Positions 35,706 to 48,642 of a stretch of DNA of 64,000 nucleotides are shown one piece after another; position 1 is the first letter of the stretch, and each line of letters opens with the position of its first letter. The notes below the pieces were generated by a model. It was not told where the DNA came from. It did no database searches and saw only the letters and a list, made by a program, of their open reading frames with translations. Source of the DNA: Paramecium pentaurelia (Eukaryota; Ciliophora; Oligohymenophorea; Peniculida; Parameciidae); the NCBI GenBank assembly GCA_905183005.1, contig CAJJDO010000020.1:82837-146836 (forward strand), read 5' to 3'. The position numbers and the translations under genes were made by a program.

Positions 35706-37130
35706 ATGTTGTCTCATAAAAAAAAGAACTCCTCTCTAAAAACTTATGGATATACTCTAAATCATTAAGTTGAAGAAAACAAATAAGACATTAAACAATC
35801 CTTTATTTAAGATATATAAGTTATAATATTGAATCATTCAGAAGATGAATAAGATAGAGAATCCCTCCATTCAGAATAAGAGTATTTAATCAATAATTTT
35901 TAGCATTAATAATTGGGTATAAGGGGAAGTTCTTGGATAAGGTGCATTTGGTAAAGTAATAATGGGATTATAAAAGAATGGTTAAATTATGGCAGTCAAA
36001 TAAGTTTACATCCAAAATTTTAATGATCAAGTAAGATTGCAATTTGTCTAATATCTAGAGAGTTATATAATTACAGAAGGAAATTTAAATGCTTAGTAAG
36101 TTACAACATCCAAACATAGTAAGATATTTAGGTTGTGAACAAAAAAATTAATTTATTAATATATTTCTTGAATATGTTAGTGGAGGTTCAGTTTAATCAA
36201 TGCTTGAAAGATTTGGTTGTTTTAAAGAAAGTCTAATTAAGACATATTTAAAATAAATTTTGTTAGGATTAAGTTATTTACATTCATAAAATGTGATTCA
36301 TAGAGATATTAAAGGTGGTAATATTTTGATTGATAATTCTGGAAAATGTAAATTGGCTGGTAAAATTAAATTTAATTCTCTTTATAGACTTTGGAAGTAG
36401 TAAATAATTGAGTGATTTTGCTCACGATACTCTTGGTTCTATATGTGGAACTCCTAATTACATGGCTCCTGAAGTTATCAATCAAGAATAATATGGAAAA
36501 AAGGCTGATATTTGGAGTTTAGGATGTACTATTATAGAAATGGCAACAGGTTAACCTCCATTTTCAGAATTTAAGGATGCTATTGCAATAATGGTTAAAA
36601 TTGGGAAATCAACATAACCACCTCCAATTCCTTCTCAATTAATATCAGTTGAATCTAGGAACTTTTTATCTCTTTGTTTATAAATTGATCCTAAATAAAG
36701 GGCTACAGTTGATGAATTGCTCCATCATCCTTTTTTGAAAAAATCCTAAGTTAATCTTATTTCTAAAAATACTTAAAAGGTATTCAAAAAAGAATCTAAT
36801 GTAATTAAACATTCATTTTTATTGGAAAATGAAATCGAAGTTGATTAAATTGAACCAAATTCCCCTTAATTTTAAGGTTTATAAGGTAAATCCTTATCAA
36901 AAACTAATTAAATTAGTATCAAAAAAAAAGTTGAGCTTCCTAACTATAATTTAATAGTTGAACCTGATTTGAGTGATTAGATTGATTTAGAATAAAAACA
37001 ATAGGAAATTTAAGATTTTGATAGTAATGGTTACATGAAATTCTCGAAAGAAAGGATAAAAGAGAATCAATTAAATTAGAAACAATAGGATTTGTAAAAT
37101 GACTTGGATAATGTTTTAAATTAGTATTGA
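35706..37130 (+). CDS. MAP3K-like (STE11/ANP-type) Ser/Thr protein kinase
   Basis: It encodes 448 residues with introns 35882-35903 (22 nt), 36031-36058 (28 nt) and 36360-36387 (28 nt). A 63-residue hydrophilic N-terminus leads to WVQGEVLGQGAFGKV (Gly-rich loop), MAVKQV (catalytic Lys), HRDIKGGNILID (catalytic loop), DFGSSK, GTPNYMAPEV and ADIWSLGCTIIEMATG. The loop form KGGN and GTPxxMAPEV are typical of the MAPKKK branch. The tail of about 150 residues is rich in Gln, Ser and Glu with no recognised domain. The ATG at 35706 was chosen over one at 35701, whose frame (MGCC...) runs into TGA and does not reach the kinase domain. Confidence 0.88.
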
Positions 37131-37301
37131 TGATAGATGTGATTTTATTGCTTAATGTTTGATCAAATATAATTAAGAAACAATAGATAATTCTTATTTT
37201 GTGTATAAATTTTTGATTGTATAAAGAATAATTCATATGAAATATTTAATAATTTAATGTATATATGAAAAATGAATATATGTTTATGTCATTTATTAAT
37301 C

Positions 37302-38057
37302 TCAATTATAAAATGAATTATAGACTTAATCATTTTTATCATTAATTTTTGTCATATCATCAACAAATTATTTACGCACTTGAGTTCTAAATGATGCATA
37401 CTCAAATGAACAACTATCAATACAATTATCAAATTATTCGATCATTTTTTCTCTCTTATTTTCTTCAATTTCAAATAATGAATTAATATTATAGTGATTT
37501 TTAATCTTTTATGAACATATTACAAAGCATTTTTTAGTTAAATTAAAAAGTGAGCATTCTAAAGCTAATTAATCGACAATTTTATTTTATTGTTATTATG
37601 ATTATGGTAAATTAAAATTCATTAATGAATATTTATTACTTAAATTATTTATTCTCATTCTTTTCTTAATTAATTCAAATCTCATACTTTTTGAATATTT
37701 AAAACAAGTAAAAATATTTTTATAGGAAATGACCTAAGTATCTATATAGACTAAGATGGTTTAGAAAGAATACAATTTTGATAATAAATTAATTATTCAT
37801 AATTTTTTATTTTTAATATCATTAATGAATTTAGCTGGTTCAAATATTGGTACATGACATTCCAATATTGGGGTTGTTGGACCTATAACTGTAATTGATT
37901 CTTTTCTATTTTGTATAATTTTTGATTCATTTTATGATTGTTGTGAAATCTTATTTTATTATTACTTATCTAGATTATTTTACTTTTCTATTGAATCTTA
38001 TTTTTTTATTACAGCCTTTTATTAAAACCTATTATTTTTTATACCAAATGCATTCAT
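37302..38057 (-). CDS. Hypothetical protein, unrecognised
   Basis: 237 residues after removing introns of 19 nt (37835-37853) and 23 nt (37751-37773). Both are needed: each single frame is broken by TGA, and the spliced frame is continuous and in phase. The N-terminus is Gln/Lys/Asn-rich (QNNLDKQQQNKISQQSQNES), followed by a short ITVIGPTTPI segment and a longer hydrophilic part. No signal peptide or membrane segment is seen. It diverges from the BRE1 gene across 222 bp. Confidence 0.65.
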
Positions 38058-38279
38058 TTATTTCAGTAGATTATTTAATTTAAATATTAATTTAAAATAG
38101 CCTCCTTTGAAAAAATGAATGGAATTAATATATTAAATATTACATCATATTGATGAAATTTAAAAAATGTGTAAATTGATTATTGATATTTTATGAAACA
38201 TAAATTTTCCTCCAAAAACATTTGGATTATAAACTAATATATATGAAAAGTATATATAAAATATTAAAAATATTTAAAT

Positions 38280-40325
38280 ATGAAAATTAAGAAGAAGTAT
38301 GAATCATAGAGAGTTACAGAGTTAGGGGAACACATTTTGAAAACTTAAAATACTATGTTAGCAGCTAAAATTGATCAATTAAAGAAGGAAATTTAAAATA
38401 TGAAATCTGTATACAACAACCCAATATATCTAGTTTCTAGTTACCAGAATAGACAGAGCGAGAGCTGATTTAATCAGAAGAACTAATTTATTATAAAAAA
38501 CTGAGTAATTAACTTTCTCGAAGAATAAGAATCATTATGGCTTATAATGAGGAGGCAATTCAAAAAAAAGTTGCCCAAGAAGATATATAAGAAGAGAAAT
38601 TCGAATGTCTTTGTGGTGCTAATTAGATTGATTCTATAAAATATTTACTTGTAAATGGTCATCAATAAATATTGTAATAATAATAATAAGAGATTCAACA
38701 ACCAGAAGAAAATAATTAATAAACTCAATCTAATCAAAAGTAAAAATTACTTAAATAATTAGAGATTATATAAAGAAATTAATTTAGGAATCTTCAGAAG
38801 AGAAGGCTCAATTACTCCATTAAATAGAAGAATTAAAATTATAATAGAAGTTGTCTGAAGAACAATTCTTTCAAACATAGTTATTTGCAGAATTAGTATA
38901 ATAAAATAATTATTTAACAACTACTCTATTCAATATTGAGGAATAATTGATATAGGTAATTTTAATAATAAATGTAGTCTTAATTAGCCAATAAAGAACA
39001 ACTAGAGAAAAATCAATAATAACTGTAATAATGTCAATTAGAATGTGAATAAAAAATAAAAGATTTGTTTTCATAGCAAGATATAATAAAAATAGAAATA
39101 AAATAGAATGATGATTAGATATAGAATACTTTAATAGAAGAATTGAAATCATAAGTAGAAAATTAATCAAAAATGATTGAGGATTTAAAGATAGAATTAT
39201 AATAATGTAGAGAACGTAATAAAGAAGCACATAATTAATTGGTCGAAGCAATAAATTAGAAATAAACATTATTGAATTAAAATAATGATTTGAAATAATA
39301 TATTAGTGTTCATAAGATATTATCAAAAGATGAGAAAATAGAATAAGTAACTTTAAGATATGAGAAACACAAATAATTATTATATGAAATTGAATAAGAA
39401 TATGCTAATACAAAATCTAATGAATTTATTTAAAGATTTAGAGAATTTGTTGGATATGTAAAGATGAGAGATGAAAAAGTTAAAGGATTGGAATAATAAT
39501 TAGATACAAAGTCAAATGATTATAATAATATTAAGAAGGTAAATAATTATTATAATAATATTTAAGTAAATACAATAATTAATTGATGAATTAGATTATA
39601 ATTCAAATTCTTTTAATTCAATAAATGAAACAAATAAGAATTTAAATAAACTTGTAAATGAAACATAAAAGAATTTAAGCAGAGCTATGTAAGAGAAGGT
39701 GGATGAACGAATAAAATTTGAAACAGAAAGATAAGTAAGTATAATCAATTATGAAATTAATAGCATTTTTTATAAAAAATATAATAAGCTGATGATACTA
39801 TTAAATAATTATAATAATAAAATGATTAATAAAAAAAACTAATAAATTTATTTGAAATTGAAAGAACAAGCTATAAAGAAACTATTAGAATGTTATAAAA
39901 ATCAGATGGTGAAAGTTAATAAAAACTATTATAAAAAGAATGGGATGTTAGTAAAATTTCAGAAGAAAGTAAAATTATATAAGAAAGAGAGAAATTAAGT
40001 GAGTCAATTAATATAAAATTTATAAAAAAGGCAGAAAAATCAAAAAGCAAATTAAAATATTTAAAATTATAAATGAAATTGTATTTATATTATTTTATTT
40101 TTTAGAGAATCAAAAGATAATGATAATGAATTATTAACATCATTAAAAATGATGGTAGATTGTTAATAATGTAAAAAAAGAGTAAAATAAGTTATTTTAA
40201 TGAAATGTTTACATATGTTTTGTAAACCTTGTATTGATGACAATTAAAAAAATCGAAATAGAGCATGTCCTGTTTGTAGAGCAAAGTATGGAATTGAAGA
40301 GGTGAAAGCTATAATATTAAATTGA
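38280..40325 (+). CDS. BRE1: BRE1-type (RNF20/40) RING E3 ligase for histone H2B
   Basis: It encodes 628 residues with six introns (38409-38440, 38740-38762, 38956-38977, 39539-39566, 39735-39763, 40081-40105), which together keep the frame. Most of the protein (about 95-560) is Gln/Glu/Lys-rich coiled coil. The C-terminal RING reads CQQCKKRVKQVILMKCLHMF, then CKPCID and RACPVCRAKYG, ending in VKAIILN; this C-terminal RING after a long coiled coil is the BRE1 layout. BRE1 dimers ubiquitinate H2B with a RAD6-type E2 in transcribed chromatin. It is shorter than yeast Bre1 (700) and animal RNF20 (975). The N-terminal LPEQTERELIQSEELIYYKK region fits the family's RAD6-binding area only in general character. 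Confidence 0.85.
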
Positions 40326-40487
40326 GATCATTATATATCATAAATCAATAATAGAGAATTATATTCATGATCAATTTTTAGATCATATCTAAATTCTATT
40401 TTTTAATTTTAATTTATTAATTTATTTCAAATTTTTATATTAATATATATCCAATTATTAACAAAAATTATTTCTTTTATAAAAATA

Positions 40488-42513
40488 ATGTATTTTTTAC
40501 CTTTCCTAATTTTAGAAGTGATTAGCTTTTCATAAGAGAACACATCAGTTTGTATTAAAGAAATGAATAGTCTACTATCTCTACCATTAAACCAATAATT
40601 ACAATTAGTATTACCCTATTATTTAATCTCTGGGGACTGGATTTAGAAATTTGGATATTATGATGCATGTTTAAGAGAAGATTAAGCTTATTCTTCTGTC
40701 CAAATAGATTAAATCATGTACAAATTGTATTATGGATTTTGCCATTCTAACATTTGTTCTGCTGATGATTTTAACTCTCAAGATGGTCAATATATCATAA
40801 AGAATTTGCTTAATAACAGTGGAATAGCCAATTTACTGTAGGTATAAATTTGAAATAACATCTAGATGAATCTAACAGCAACAACCTTAACATTCTATAA
40901 TCCTTTAACATATTATCCTCATCTTGGATTAGGAACATATGTTACATCAACAATAATATTTATATTGATAATATTGGTTTCAATAGATCCTATATTGAGA
41001 TTGATAAAAGCATGCAAAAGTTCTCATACTCCTGATGTTCGAGATGATATTATTGAAGAATAAACACTTCCTACTGTTAAAGGAATAGTAAAAAGTGAAA
41101 CTTAAGAGAATTAAAACCTTATCATTAAAGATTTTTCAATAATTTAAAATTACAATAAGATTATGAATCTTAAGACAATTGATCCAAATTTAGCTATGTT
41201 TAATGGTATTAGAGCTATATCATTTATGATGGTTGTGTATGGACATGTATGTGAAATGACTGCTACATCTACATATGTATAAGAAGTGACTTTAGAATAT
41301 AAGAAATGGAGTATTATATTTTTATATGATATGATGTATGCTGTTGACATTTTCTTTTGGGTAGGAGGATTCTTTTTAGGTTATGTTATGTGTGATGAAA
41401 AGAAAACATAATCTTTAAAGAAATATCCATTCTCTATTATTTTGAGTGTAATTCATAGATTAATGAGGATATGGCCTTGTTATCTATTATGTATTGCTAT
41501 CAACTCATACATAATTCCATATTTAGGAAGTGGACCTAGATGGTTTCTAGAAGAGGGAGCTACACAATGTCCAGGAGGTGCATGGAAGAATGCATTTTTT
41601 ATTGATAACTTTTATGAAGATTGGCAACTTTGTTTTGGATGGGGATGGTATTTAACATGTGACTTTTAATTATTTTTAACATGTTTAATCCCTATTTTAG
41701 TTTATTGTTTAAATTATAAAACAGGATCAAAAATCTTAATTTTGTTGATGATTTTAGGTAGTTTAGGATGGGGATATTATTTAAGTATACATTATAATTT
41801 CTTGATTCCTGGTAAGAATACTTATAATCCTGCTTATTATTATAAGTATTATGTAAGTACTTATGCAAGAGCTCCTCCTTATTTTTTGGGATTATTTATA
41901 GGTATATGTTATAGAGAGTTAAAATAATCAAAAGAGAGAGGAAATTATAATATTCTCAATAATTGTAGATCTTTAATTTAAACAAGTGGAAGTAGAATAT
42001 TATTCTAAATTGTATGTTATGGAGTAGGTTTTGGTTTAATGCTTTTTTAATTTTTGGGATGGAAAAAGGAATTCAATAGTTTAGAATTAATATGGCCTTA
42101 ATGGTTTTAAAATATCTATCATGCATTATGTAAATTTATATTTACTTTTGGTATGACTTTAATTACATTACCAAATTTAGTTGGTGCATATGATATGTAT
42201 TTATATATTTTATATGATTAGATTTAATCGCAAATTTATGAATAATACTTTGTTTAAATTTATGGCTAAGATATCTTTTTCAATGTATTTAGTTCATTTA
42301 ATGTTTATTGTTATAATTACTGAGACTTTTTATGAAACACCATCATTTATATAAACAGATTTAGTGACAGGATTTGTATGTGCTGTATTTCTTTCTGTAG
42401 TGTTTGGTTTGATTTTATCACTTTTAGTAGAATTACCTTTTGGTAATTTGGATAATCGCTTAACAAAGCTATTGTCAGCTCCATAGAAAAAGAAAGAATC
42501 ATTATTAAATTGA
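40488..42513 (+). CDS. NRF-6-like membrane acyltransferase (NRF plus acyltransferase-3)
   Basis: It encodes 658 residues with introns 40842-40865 (24 nt) and 42197-42221 (25 nt). A signal peptide (MYFLPFLILEVISFS) precedes a Cys-containing NRF-type extracellular domain (ISGDWIQKFGYYDACLRE ... YYGFCHSNIC). From about residue 210 an acyltransferase-3 region with about ten membrane segments begins at NLAMFNGIRAISFMMVVYGH, where the His after the first segment is the conserved one. It continues with MYAVDIFFWVGGFFLGY, HRLMRIWPCYL and FSMYLVHL. Family members transfer acyl groups across membranes or act in lipid/sterol transport; the substrate is unknown. Confidence 0.88.
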
Positions 42514-42642
42514 TGAATTAATAAACATAAATAATTTTTATATATTGTTTAAAATTATTCTAATCAATTCTGACTATTAATATTGCTTTAAATTTAATTA
42601 ACGCTATAAAGAATTGAAAAATATCATTATCAACAATCTAAG

Positions 42643-43320
42643 ATGTAAATCAATTATGAATAAATCCTTGAAGAAACTAAAACTAAAGTATTAACTTTAT
42701 CAGAATTAACACATGAAAATCAATGGATACAAGATTCTAATAAGGATGGTTGCAGTATACATACAAAGATGAATCCATAAAATGAATTAAAGATTAACAG
42801 AATTGAAGCAAATGTTGATGTTGAACCAGAAACCTTTATTAATTTAGTTACAAATATGACTAGAAAGAAGGAATATGATTCAAACTTTGAAGAAGTATTT
42901 ATATTGCAATATTATTAAGGGAAGAATCATTGAGAAGATTGATTAAAATACAACTATTTATTATGCAAGAGGCAAACCACCTATATTCATAGTAGATGCT
43001 AGAGATTTCTGCATGATTACAAGAATTTATAAATTAGGAGATTCTCATTATCTAGCTGTTTGTATTTAATTAAAAATTATCTTATAGCAAAATCAATTGA
43101 ACATCCATAAGCACCCTTAGTTAAAGGAATTCAAAGAGCTGAAATGATATTTGCTGGTTGGATAGTCAAAAAGCTACCAAATGGAAAGACCAACATCATT
43201 ATGATAGGACATATGAATCCTAAAGGTGATATTCCTAAAGCTCTAGTCAATTAAGGAGCAAAGTTTTAAGTTGAAGGTTTAAATAAGGCATTGAATTATT
43301 TAAATAAAAATAGATAGTGA
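42643..43320 (+). CDS. START-domain lipid-transfer protein
   Basis: It encodes 208 residues with introns 42895-42919 (25 nt) and 43062-43087 (26 nt). The START fold fills almost the whole protein: INRIEANVDVEPETFINLV, TRKKEYDSNFEE, TTIYYARGKPPIFIVDARDF, then AGWIVKKLPNGKTNIIMIGH and the final helix GDIPKALVNQGAKFQVEGLN. Single-domain START proteins (like StARD2) shuttle phospholipids or sterols through the cytosol. There is no targeting signal. The convergent neighbour's stop is 651 bp away. Confidence 0.88.
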
Positions 43321-43971
43321 CTAATAAATAAAATTACATAATTAAAAGTTTATTCAAATCTTTATAAAAAACTATCAACAAATATTCTTAAATATTAATT
43401 TCTAATCTCTACACATATACACATTATTTATAAAGATATAATTAATTAAATAATTATTTATATTATGAAATCAACAACATTTTATATAATATATTAAATT
43501 ATTCTATAATTTTTAAGATTCATTTTATTCTAAATAATAAACTTTGATGATGATATAGATAATAATAAATTAATCATTCAATTCTTAATATATAAAAAAA
43601 ATAAAAAATCTCATTAATTACAAATTTGCTTTTACTTTATTAAATTTTTTACAGAATATCTTTTATCATTAATGTATTTTAGAAATTGTAACAATAAAGT
43701 TATATTATCTAAAATTTAAATTTACATAATTTTTAAGGATTATAATTAAAGTAATTCTGTTATTATTAAAAATTACAAAATTAATATTTCTTCTATAAAT
43801 TTATTCACTGCTTTTAATAAATTAAGAATTAAATTTAATATTTTGAACTAAAATTTAATAAATGTATTATAAATATTTATTAATTCTATGATTTGAACTA
43901 ATATTTAGATTATAATTATCTTAAGCTATAAATTAAAATACAATATCAATTTTAATAAGTATGTTAAAATA
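43321..43971. other. 651-bp intergenic region, extremely AT-rich
   Basis: This is the longest gap between convergent genes in the window. It is almost pure A/T, with scattered short direct repeats such as TTTGAACTAA(A/T)ATTTA. I see no gene, RNA or transposon end. Its right part (from 43819) is included in the duplicated segment around the n at 45041. Confidence 0.5.
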
Positions 43972-44675
43972 TCATTTAGGTTTGTGATAAACTAATTTAG
44001 ATTTACGACAATCTAAACAATACCAATTTTTTTCAGGTACAAAAAACTCTAAAAAACCTGGATCACAGAATGTATGACACATTTATTCATTACATTTGTC
44101 ACAAATCAACATTAAATACTAAGAGTGAGAACATCCACAAAGTTAACACTTTTGATTTTCTTCTTATTCTTCTTAGAAATTATAAAATTGATCTTATTCT
44201 GGTTGCCATTTAGGTTATTTTAGATTTAATTTTATAGGAGTATTCCTTCTTTTACCATTTTAAATTGGATATATTCTTTTGAATTTAGCTCTGCAATAAG
44301 GACATTATGTCTTATATTTTTCAGCCCATTCTTTTATACATGTTAAGCATATCTAATGTTTACAGACATCTATTTCACAGACATTTGATAAATCATCTAA
44401 ATTCATCATACAGATTGGACATTCTTCTTGTAATTATTATTTTAATCGAATTTTCTTTGGTGCTTCTTTTGATTAGTTAGTTTATTACTGTTTGGATTAT
44501 GGTATATTCTAAGAATTTATAGATGAATAAAATGAGATTTTACTTCTTTAAATAAAATCAAGTCTTTTTTATCAGGAGTGTCTTTAATTATTTTTTTAGT
44601 TCTAAACTTTTTATTTTATTCATGACGTTCCAACCAACGAGGTTCAAAAGTATCTAAAATTCTTTGAAAGTGCAT
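43972..44675 (-). CDS. RING-PHD zinc-finger protein (copy 1 of a duplicated segment)
   Basis: 222 residues if one 35-nt intron (GTAAAATC...TTCTTAG, about 44518-44552) is removed; it is long for this genome but needed to keep frame. Residues about 85-130 are a RING (CPICMMNLDD, CKHQICLTCIKEW, CPYCRAKFKR). Residues about 170-215 are a PHD-like finger (CQLCGCSHSQYLMLICDKC, CHTFC, WYCLDCRK). A RING followed by a PHD in a small protein resembles the PHRF1 N-terminus, which suggests a chromatin-linked E3 role by inference. The gene diverges from the transporter start by 65 bp. Confidence 0.8.
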
Positions 44676-44740
44676 AGTACTATTATTTTTGTTTCGAACT
44701 AAAAATTTTATTTTTTAATTTTATACAATTATAACATATT

Positions 44741-45040
44741 ATGGCAAATGCATTAGCAAATGATGCTTTGATATAATAACAAATTGATTAATAAGTAATT
44801 TAGAATCCTAACTTATCATTTGCTTAAAAGAAATCATTAAGGAAATCAATCCTAAAAGCTAGTGTAGCAAATGCTCCAAAGAATAGTTCATTTTAAACAA
44901 TCTTAAGTGTAAGTAATACAATGGTAGGATCTTCATTATTAGTGATACCTGTATTATTTTCACAATCAGGCATTTTGAGTGCATTAATTGTTGCATTAGT
45001 ATTTTGTTTAATATCTTGTAAAACCTGTTAATTATAAATG
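44741..45040 (+). other. Truncated 5' end of the amino-acid transporter gene (copy 1, cut by gap)
   Basis: The first 100 codons of the transporter, identical in frame to the complete copy at 45964, end at the n in 45041. It belongs to the duplicated 1,222-bp segment and is probably the same locus assembled twice. Confidence 0.85.
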
Positions 45041-45041
45041 N
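45041..45041. other. Assembly junction (single n)
   Basis: The n interrupts the transporter at codon 100 and is followed by DNA identical to that from 43819. Confidence 0.9.
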
Positions 45042-45194
45042 AAATTAAGAATTAAATTTAATATTTTGAACTAAAATTTAATAAATGTATTATAAATATT
45101 TATTAATTCTATGATTTGAACTAATATTTAGATTATAATTATCTTAAGCTATAAATTAAAATACAATATCAATTTTAATAAGTATGTTAAAATA

Positions 45195-45898
45195 TCATTT
45201 AGGTTTGTGATAAACTAATTTAGATTTACGACAATCTAAACAATACCAATTTTTTTCAGGTACAAAAAACTCTAAAAAACCTGGATCACAGAATGTATGA
45301 CACATTTATTCATTACATTTGTCACAAATCAACATTAAATACTAAGAGTGAGAACATCCACAAAGTTAACACTTTTGATTTTCTTCTTATTCTTCTTAGA
45401 AATTATAAAATTGATCTTATTCTGGTTGCCATTTAGGTTATTTTAGATTTAATTTTATAGGAGTATTCCTTCTTTTACCATTTTAAATTGGATATATTCT
45501 TTTGAATTTAGCTCTGCAATAAGGACATTATGTCTTATATTTTTCAGCCCATTCTTTTATACATGTTAAGCATATCTAATGTTTACAGACATCTATTTCA
45601 CAGACATTTGATAAATCATCTAAATTCATCATACAGATTGGACATTCTTCTTGTAATTATTATTTTAATCGAATTTTCTTTGGTGCTTCTTTTGATTAGT
45701 TAGTTTATTACTGTTTGGATTATGGTATATTCTAAGAATTTATAGATGAATAAAATGAGATTTTACTTCTTTAAATAAAATCAAGTCTTTTTTATCAGGA
45801 GTGTCTTTAATTATTTTTTTAGTTCTAAACTTTTTATTTTATTCATGACGTTCCAACCAACGAGGTTCAAAAGTATCTAAAATTCTTTGAAAGTGCAT
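45195..45898 (-). CDS. RING-PHD zinc-finger protein (copy 2)
   Basis: Same sequence as the gene at 43972-44675, with RING (CPICMMNLDD ... CPYCRAKF) and PHD (CQLCGCSHSQ ... WYCLDCRK). This copy is the one joined to the intact transporter gene across a 65-bp divergent spacer, whereas copy 1 is joined to the START side. If the duplication is an assembly error there is one gene. Confidence 0.8.
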
Positions 45899-45963
45899 AG
45901 TACTATTATTTTTGTTTCGAACTAAAAATTTTATTTTTTAATTTTATACAATTATAACATATT

Positions 45964-47421
45964 ATGGCAAATGCATTAGCAAATGATGCTTTGATATAAT
46001 AACAAATTGATTAATAAGTAATTTAGAATCCTAACTTATCATTTGCTTAAAAGAAATCATTAAGGAAATCAATCCTAAAAGCTAGTGTAGCAAATGCTCC
46101 AAAGAATAGTTCATTTTAAACAATCTTAAGTGTAAGTAATACAATGGTAGGATCTTCATTATTAGTGATACCTGTATTATTTTCACAATCAGGCATTTTG
46201 AGTGCATTAATTGTTGCATTAGTATTTTGTTTAATATCTTGTAAAACCTGTTAATTATAAATGGTACATAATAAACCTGAAGAATTAGATTTACCATAAA
46301 CTATAATGAGAATACTTGGATAGAAGTATAATTTAATTTTTAATATTACGAATATCATAATTTTATACTTTGCTGGTGTTGTCTATTTTATTTTAATATG
46401 CAATATGTTGTACTCATTAGTTTAATTATTATGTCGTTAATTAGATATAGATTATGCTCCTAAAACTGATTTTGTATTAGGTAAATTATCATATTAATGG
46501 TGTGGTATCATTTACATGTGTTTATTATTTCTAATAATGTTGTAAAAGAATCTGACTCTCATTATAAAATTAGTCTAATATGGAGTTATATCAATTATAG
46601 CATTAATTATGTATATTATAACCAAAGGTAGTATCAATATGCCAGAGATTGTGAATGCAAATTTATTCACTTTAGATGTTGTAACCTTATGTGGTGTATT
46701 TTCAGTTGCATTTATGGTACATTCTTGCATAGTTCCAATAATGAAAAATAATTTGCAATAAGAAAATAATTTGAGAGATATTGCAATTAGTTTTGGTTGG
46801 ACTTGGCTCATATATGCTTTAGTTGGTGTTTTTGGAGCCATTGCAGTATAAGGTAAAGTTATAAATCCTTCAGGTGATGGATCTACTGTATTAGATTATT
46901 TAGAATAGAATATATTTTCTTATGGAATTTAAGTTTTGTAATTACTTTAGTTAACAACTGTATTCCCATTATTAGCATTTATTACAAGATCATAATTTTT
47001 TGCATTAATATATAAATTGGAATAGCCTCCATAAAAATGGTTTGTTTTTTATACATCAATAGTTGCCTTCACTACTTTACTATTTTAATGTTTTAATATT
47101 AGTGTATCTTTGATTCTTAGTTTATCAGGAGCTGTTATTGGATTTTTCTAAATTTATTTGATTCCAATATAATTACATATGACATGTCTTTATGCTAAAA
47201 AGAAAGTCAATGACAATAGAATAGGATTGATTAATGATACAAAAGAGTACATAGAAAATCCAGATGAATCTATATTTGATGAATAAGATTTCAAATGTAT
47301 AGATCATTCAGCCCTAAAGAAGAGATTTAATAAGCAAACTAGATTCATATTCTATTATATCATAATGCTTATTGGTGCAATGATGGGATTTCTAAATATA
47401 ATTGCTCCATTCTTCAAATGA
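45964..47421 (+). CDS. Amino-acid transporter, SLC38/AAAP family
   Basis: A 485-residue intronless frame with about eleven hydrophobic segments. A 55-residue cytosolic N-terminus leads into SSFQTILSVSNTMVGSSLLV, where the NTMVGSSLL string in TM1 is the hallmark of the AAAP/SLC38 fold (unwound TM1, substrate and Na+ binding). Later segments include GVFSVAFMVHSCIVPIMKNN, typical of TM6. It carries neutral amino acids across plasma or lysosomal membranes; direction and substrates cannot be read from sequence. The last two segments flank a charged loop (KKKVNDNRIGLINDTKEYIE). The stop is 58 bp from the first INO80 stop copy, tail to tail. Confidence 0.88.
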
Positions 47422-47479
47422 TTATTAGCATTTATTTAAAATTGTCTATTAGAAATAAAATATTATTATTATTAAATAA

Positions 47480-48276
47480 TCAATCAGCATCTTCACAATC
47501 TTATTCATTCATTTCTAATTCTCTGAAATCAACTATAATATCTTCTTCATCTTATTATTCCTTCTATTCTTTTGATACTTCTTTCTATGTATCCTTTTAT
47601 TCAATTTTCACAGGCTTCTTCTTTTTCTTTTGTCCTTTAACCATAAACTTATTAGCCACAGTCTCATCAATTTCTTATTCTCCAAACAATAATTCAAAAA
47701 CCTTTATAAATTAAATTATATACTTCTTAAGGTTTGAATTTATCACCTTGAAATCCACCAGAATAAACAGTTGATTAAACATTCTATTTTTATTATGCTC
47801 TTTTAACAATTCTTTCTTCTATTGTACCTTTAGTGATTAATCTATAAACATAAACATCTTTAGTTCTTCCAATTCTATGAGCTCTATCAGTTGCTTAAGC
47901 ATCCATAGTTGGATTCCAATCATTATCATAAAATATAACAGCATCAGCTTATGTCAATGTAATTCCTAAACCACCTGCTCTTGTTGATAAAAGAAATGCA
48001 AAAATCTTATCATTTTATTAGAATTCATTAACCATCTAAATATAATATTATATAATACATCTCTTCTATCATTTATTTAACATTGTCCATCCATTCTAAA
48101 ATAAGTATATCCTTTATGTAACATATATTCTTCTAATATATCCAACATTCTAGTCATTTAACAGAAAATTAAAACTCTCCATTATTTTTATTTGAGTTCT
48201 TTCAATAATTTATCTAATTATAACAATTTAGATGAAGAAGCAATTAAAGATTCAGGACTATTAGGTAATATGAATG
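47480..48276 (-). other. Redundant 3' end of INO80 (copy 1, cut by gap)
   Basis: It encodes the last part of the INO80 helicase C domain and the acidic tail, ending EMNEQDCEDAD at a TGA. Introns match those of the full gene (48036-48058 is the counterpart of 49202-49224). It is cut on the 5' side at the n in 48277. Differences from the complete copy include DF/DL and NEQ/NEK near the C-terminus. Confidence 0.8.
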
Positions 48277-48277
48277 N
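48277..48277. other. Assembly junction (single n)
   Basis: The n interrupts the redundant INO80 3' end and is followed by DNA homologous to that from 47119. Confidence 0.9.
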
Positions 48278-48580
48278 AGTTTATCAGGAGCTGTTATTGG
48301 ATTTTTCTAAATTTATTTAATTCCAATATAATTACATATGACATGTCTCTATGCTAAAAAGAAAGTCAATGACAATAGAATTGGATTGATTAATGATACA
48401 AAAGAGTATATTGAAAATCCAGATGAATCTATATTTGATGAATAGGATTTCAAATGTATAGATCATTCAGCTCTTAAGAAAAGATTTAATAAGCAAACTA
48501 GATTCATATTCTATTATATTATAATGCTTATTGGGGCAATGATGGGATTTCTAAATATTATTGCTCCATTCTTCAAATGA
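48278..48580 (+). other. Redundant 3' end of the amino-acid transporter (copy 2)
   Basis: The last 100 codons of the transporter, starting SLSGAVIGFFQ just after the n and ending in the same IIAPFFK-TGA. The protein is unchanged compared with 47119-47421 while many third positions differ, so this is a functional allele or a recent paralogue rather than sequencing error. Confidence 0.8.
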
Positions 48581-48642
48581 GTATTAACATTTATTTAAAA
48601 TTGTTCATTAGAATTACAATAATATTATTATTATTAAAATAA

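Larger units (their letters stand above)
43819..46263. repeat. 1,222-bp direct duplication around the n at 45041
   Basis: 43819-45040 recurs at 45042-46263 with an offset of 1,223 and no difference that I could see. It contains an AT-rich spacer, the RING-PHD gene and 100 codons of the transporter. The exact junction at a single n indicates unmerged contig ends. Confidence 0.85.

Noticed and set aside
35701..35830. A myristoylated MGCC start for the kinase at 35701
   Set aside because: That frame meets TGA after about 43 codons and no phase-preserving intron rescues it. The ATG at 35706 gives a continuous spliced frame to the kinase domain.
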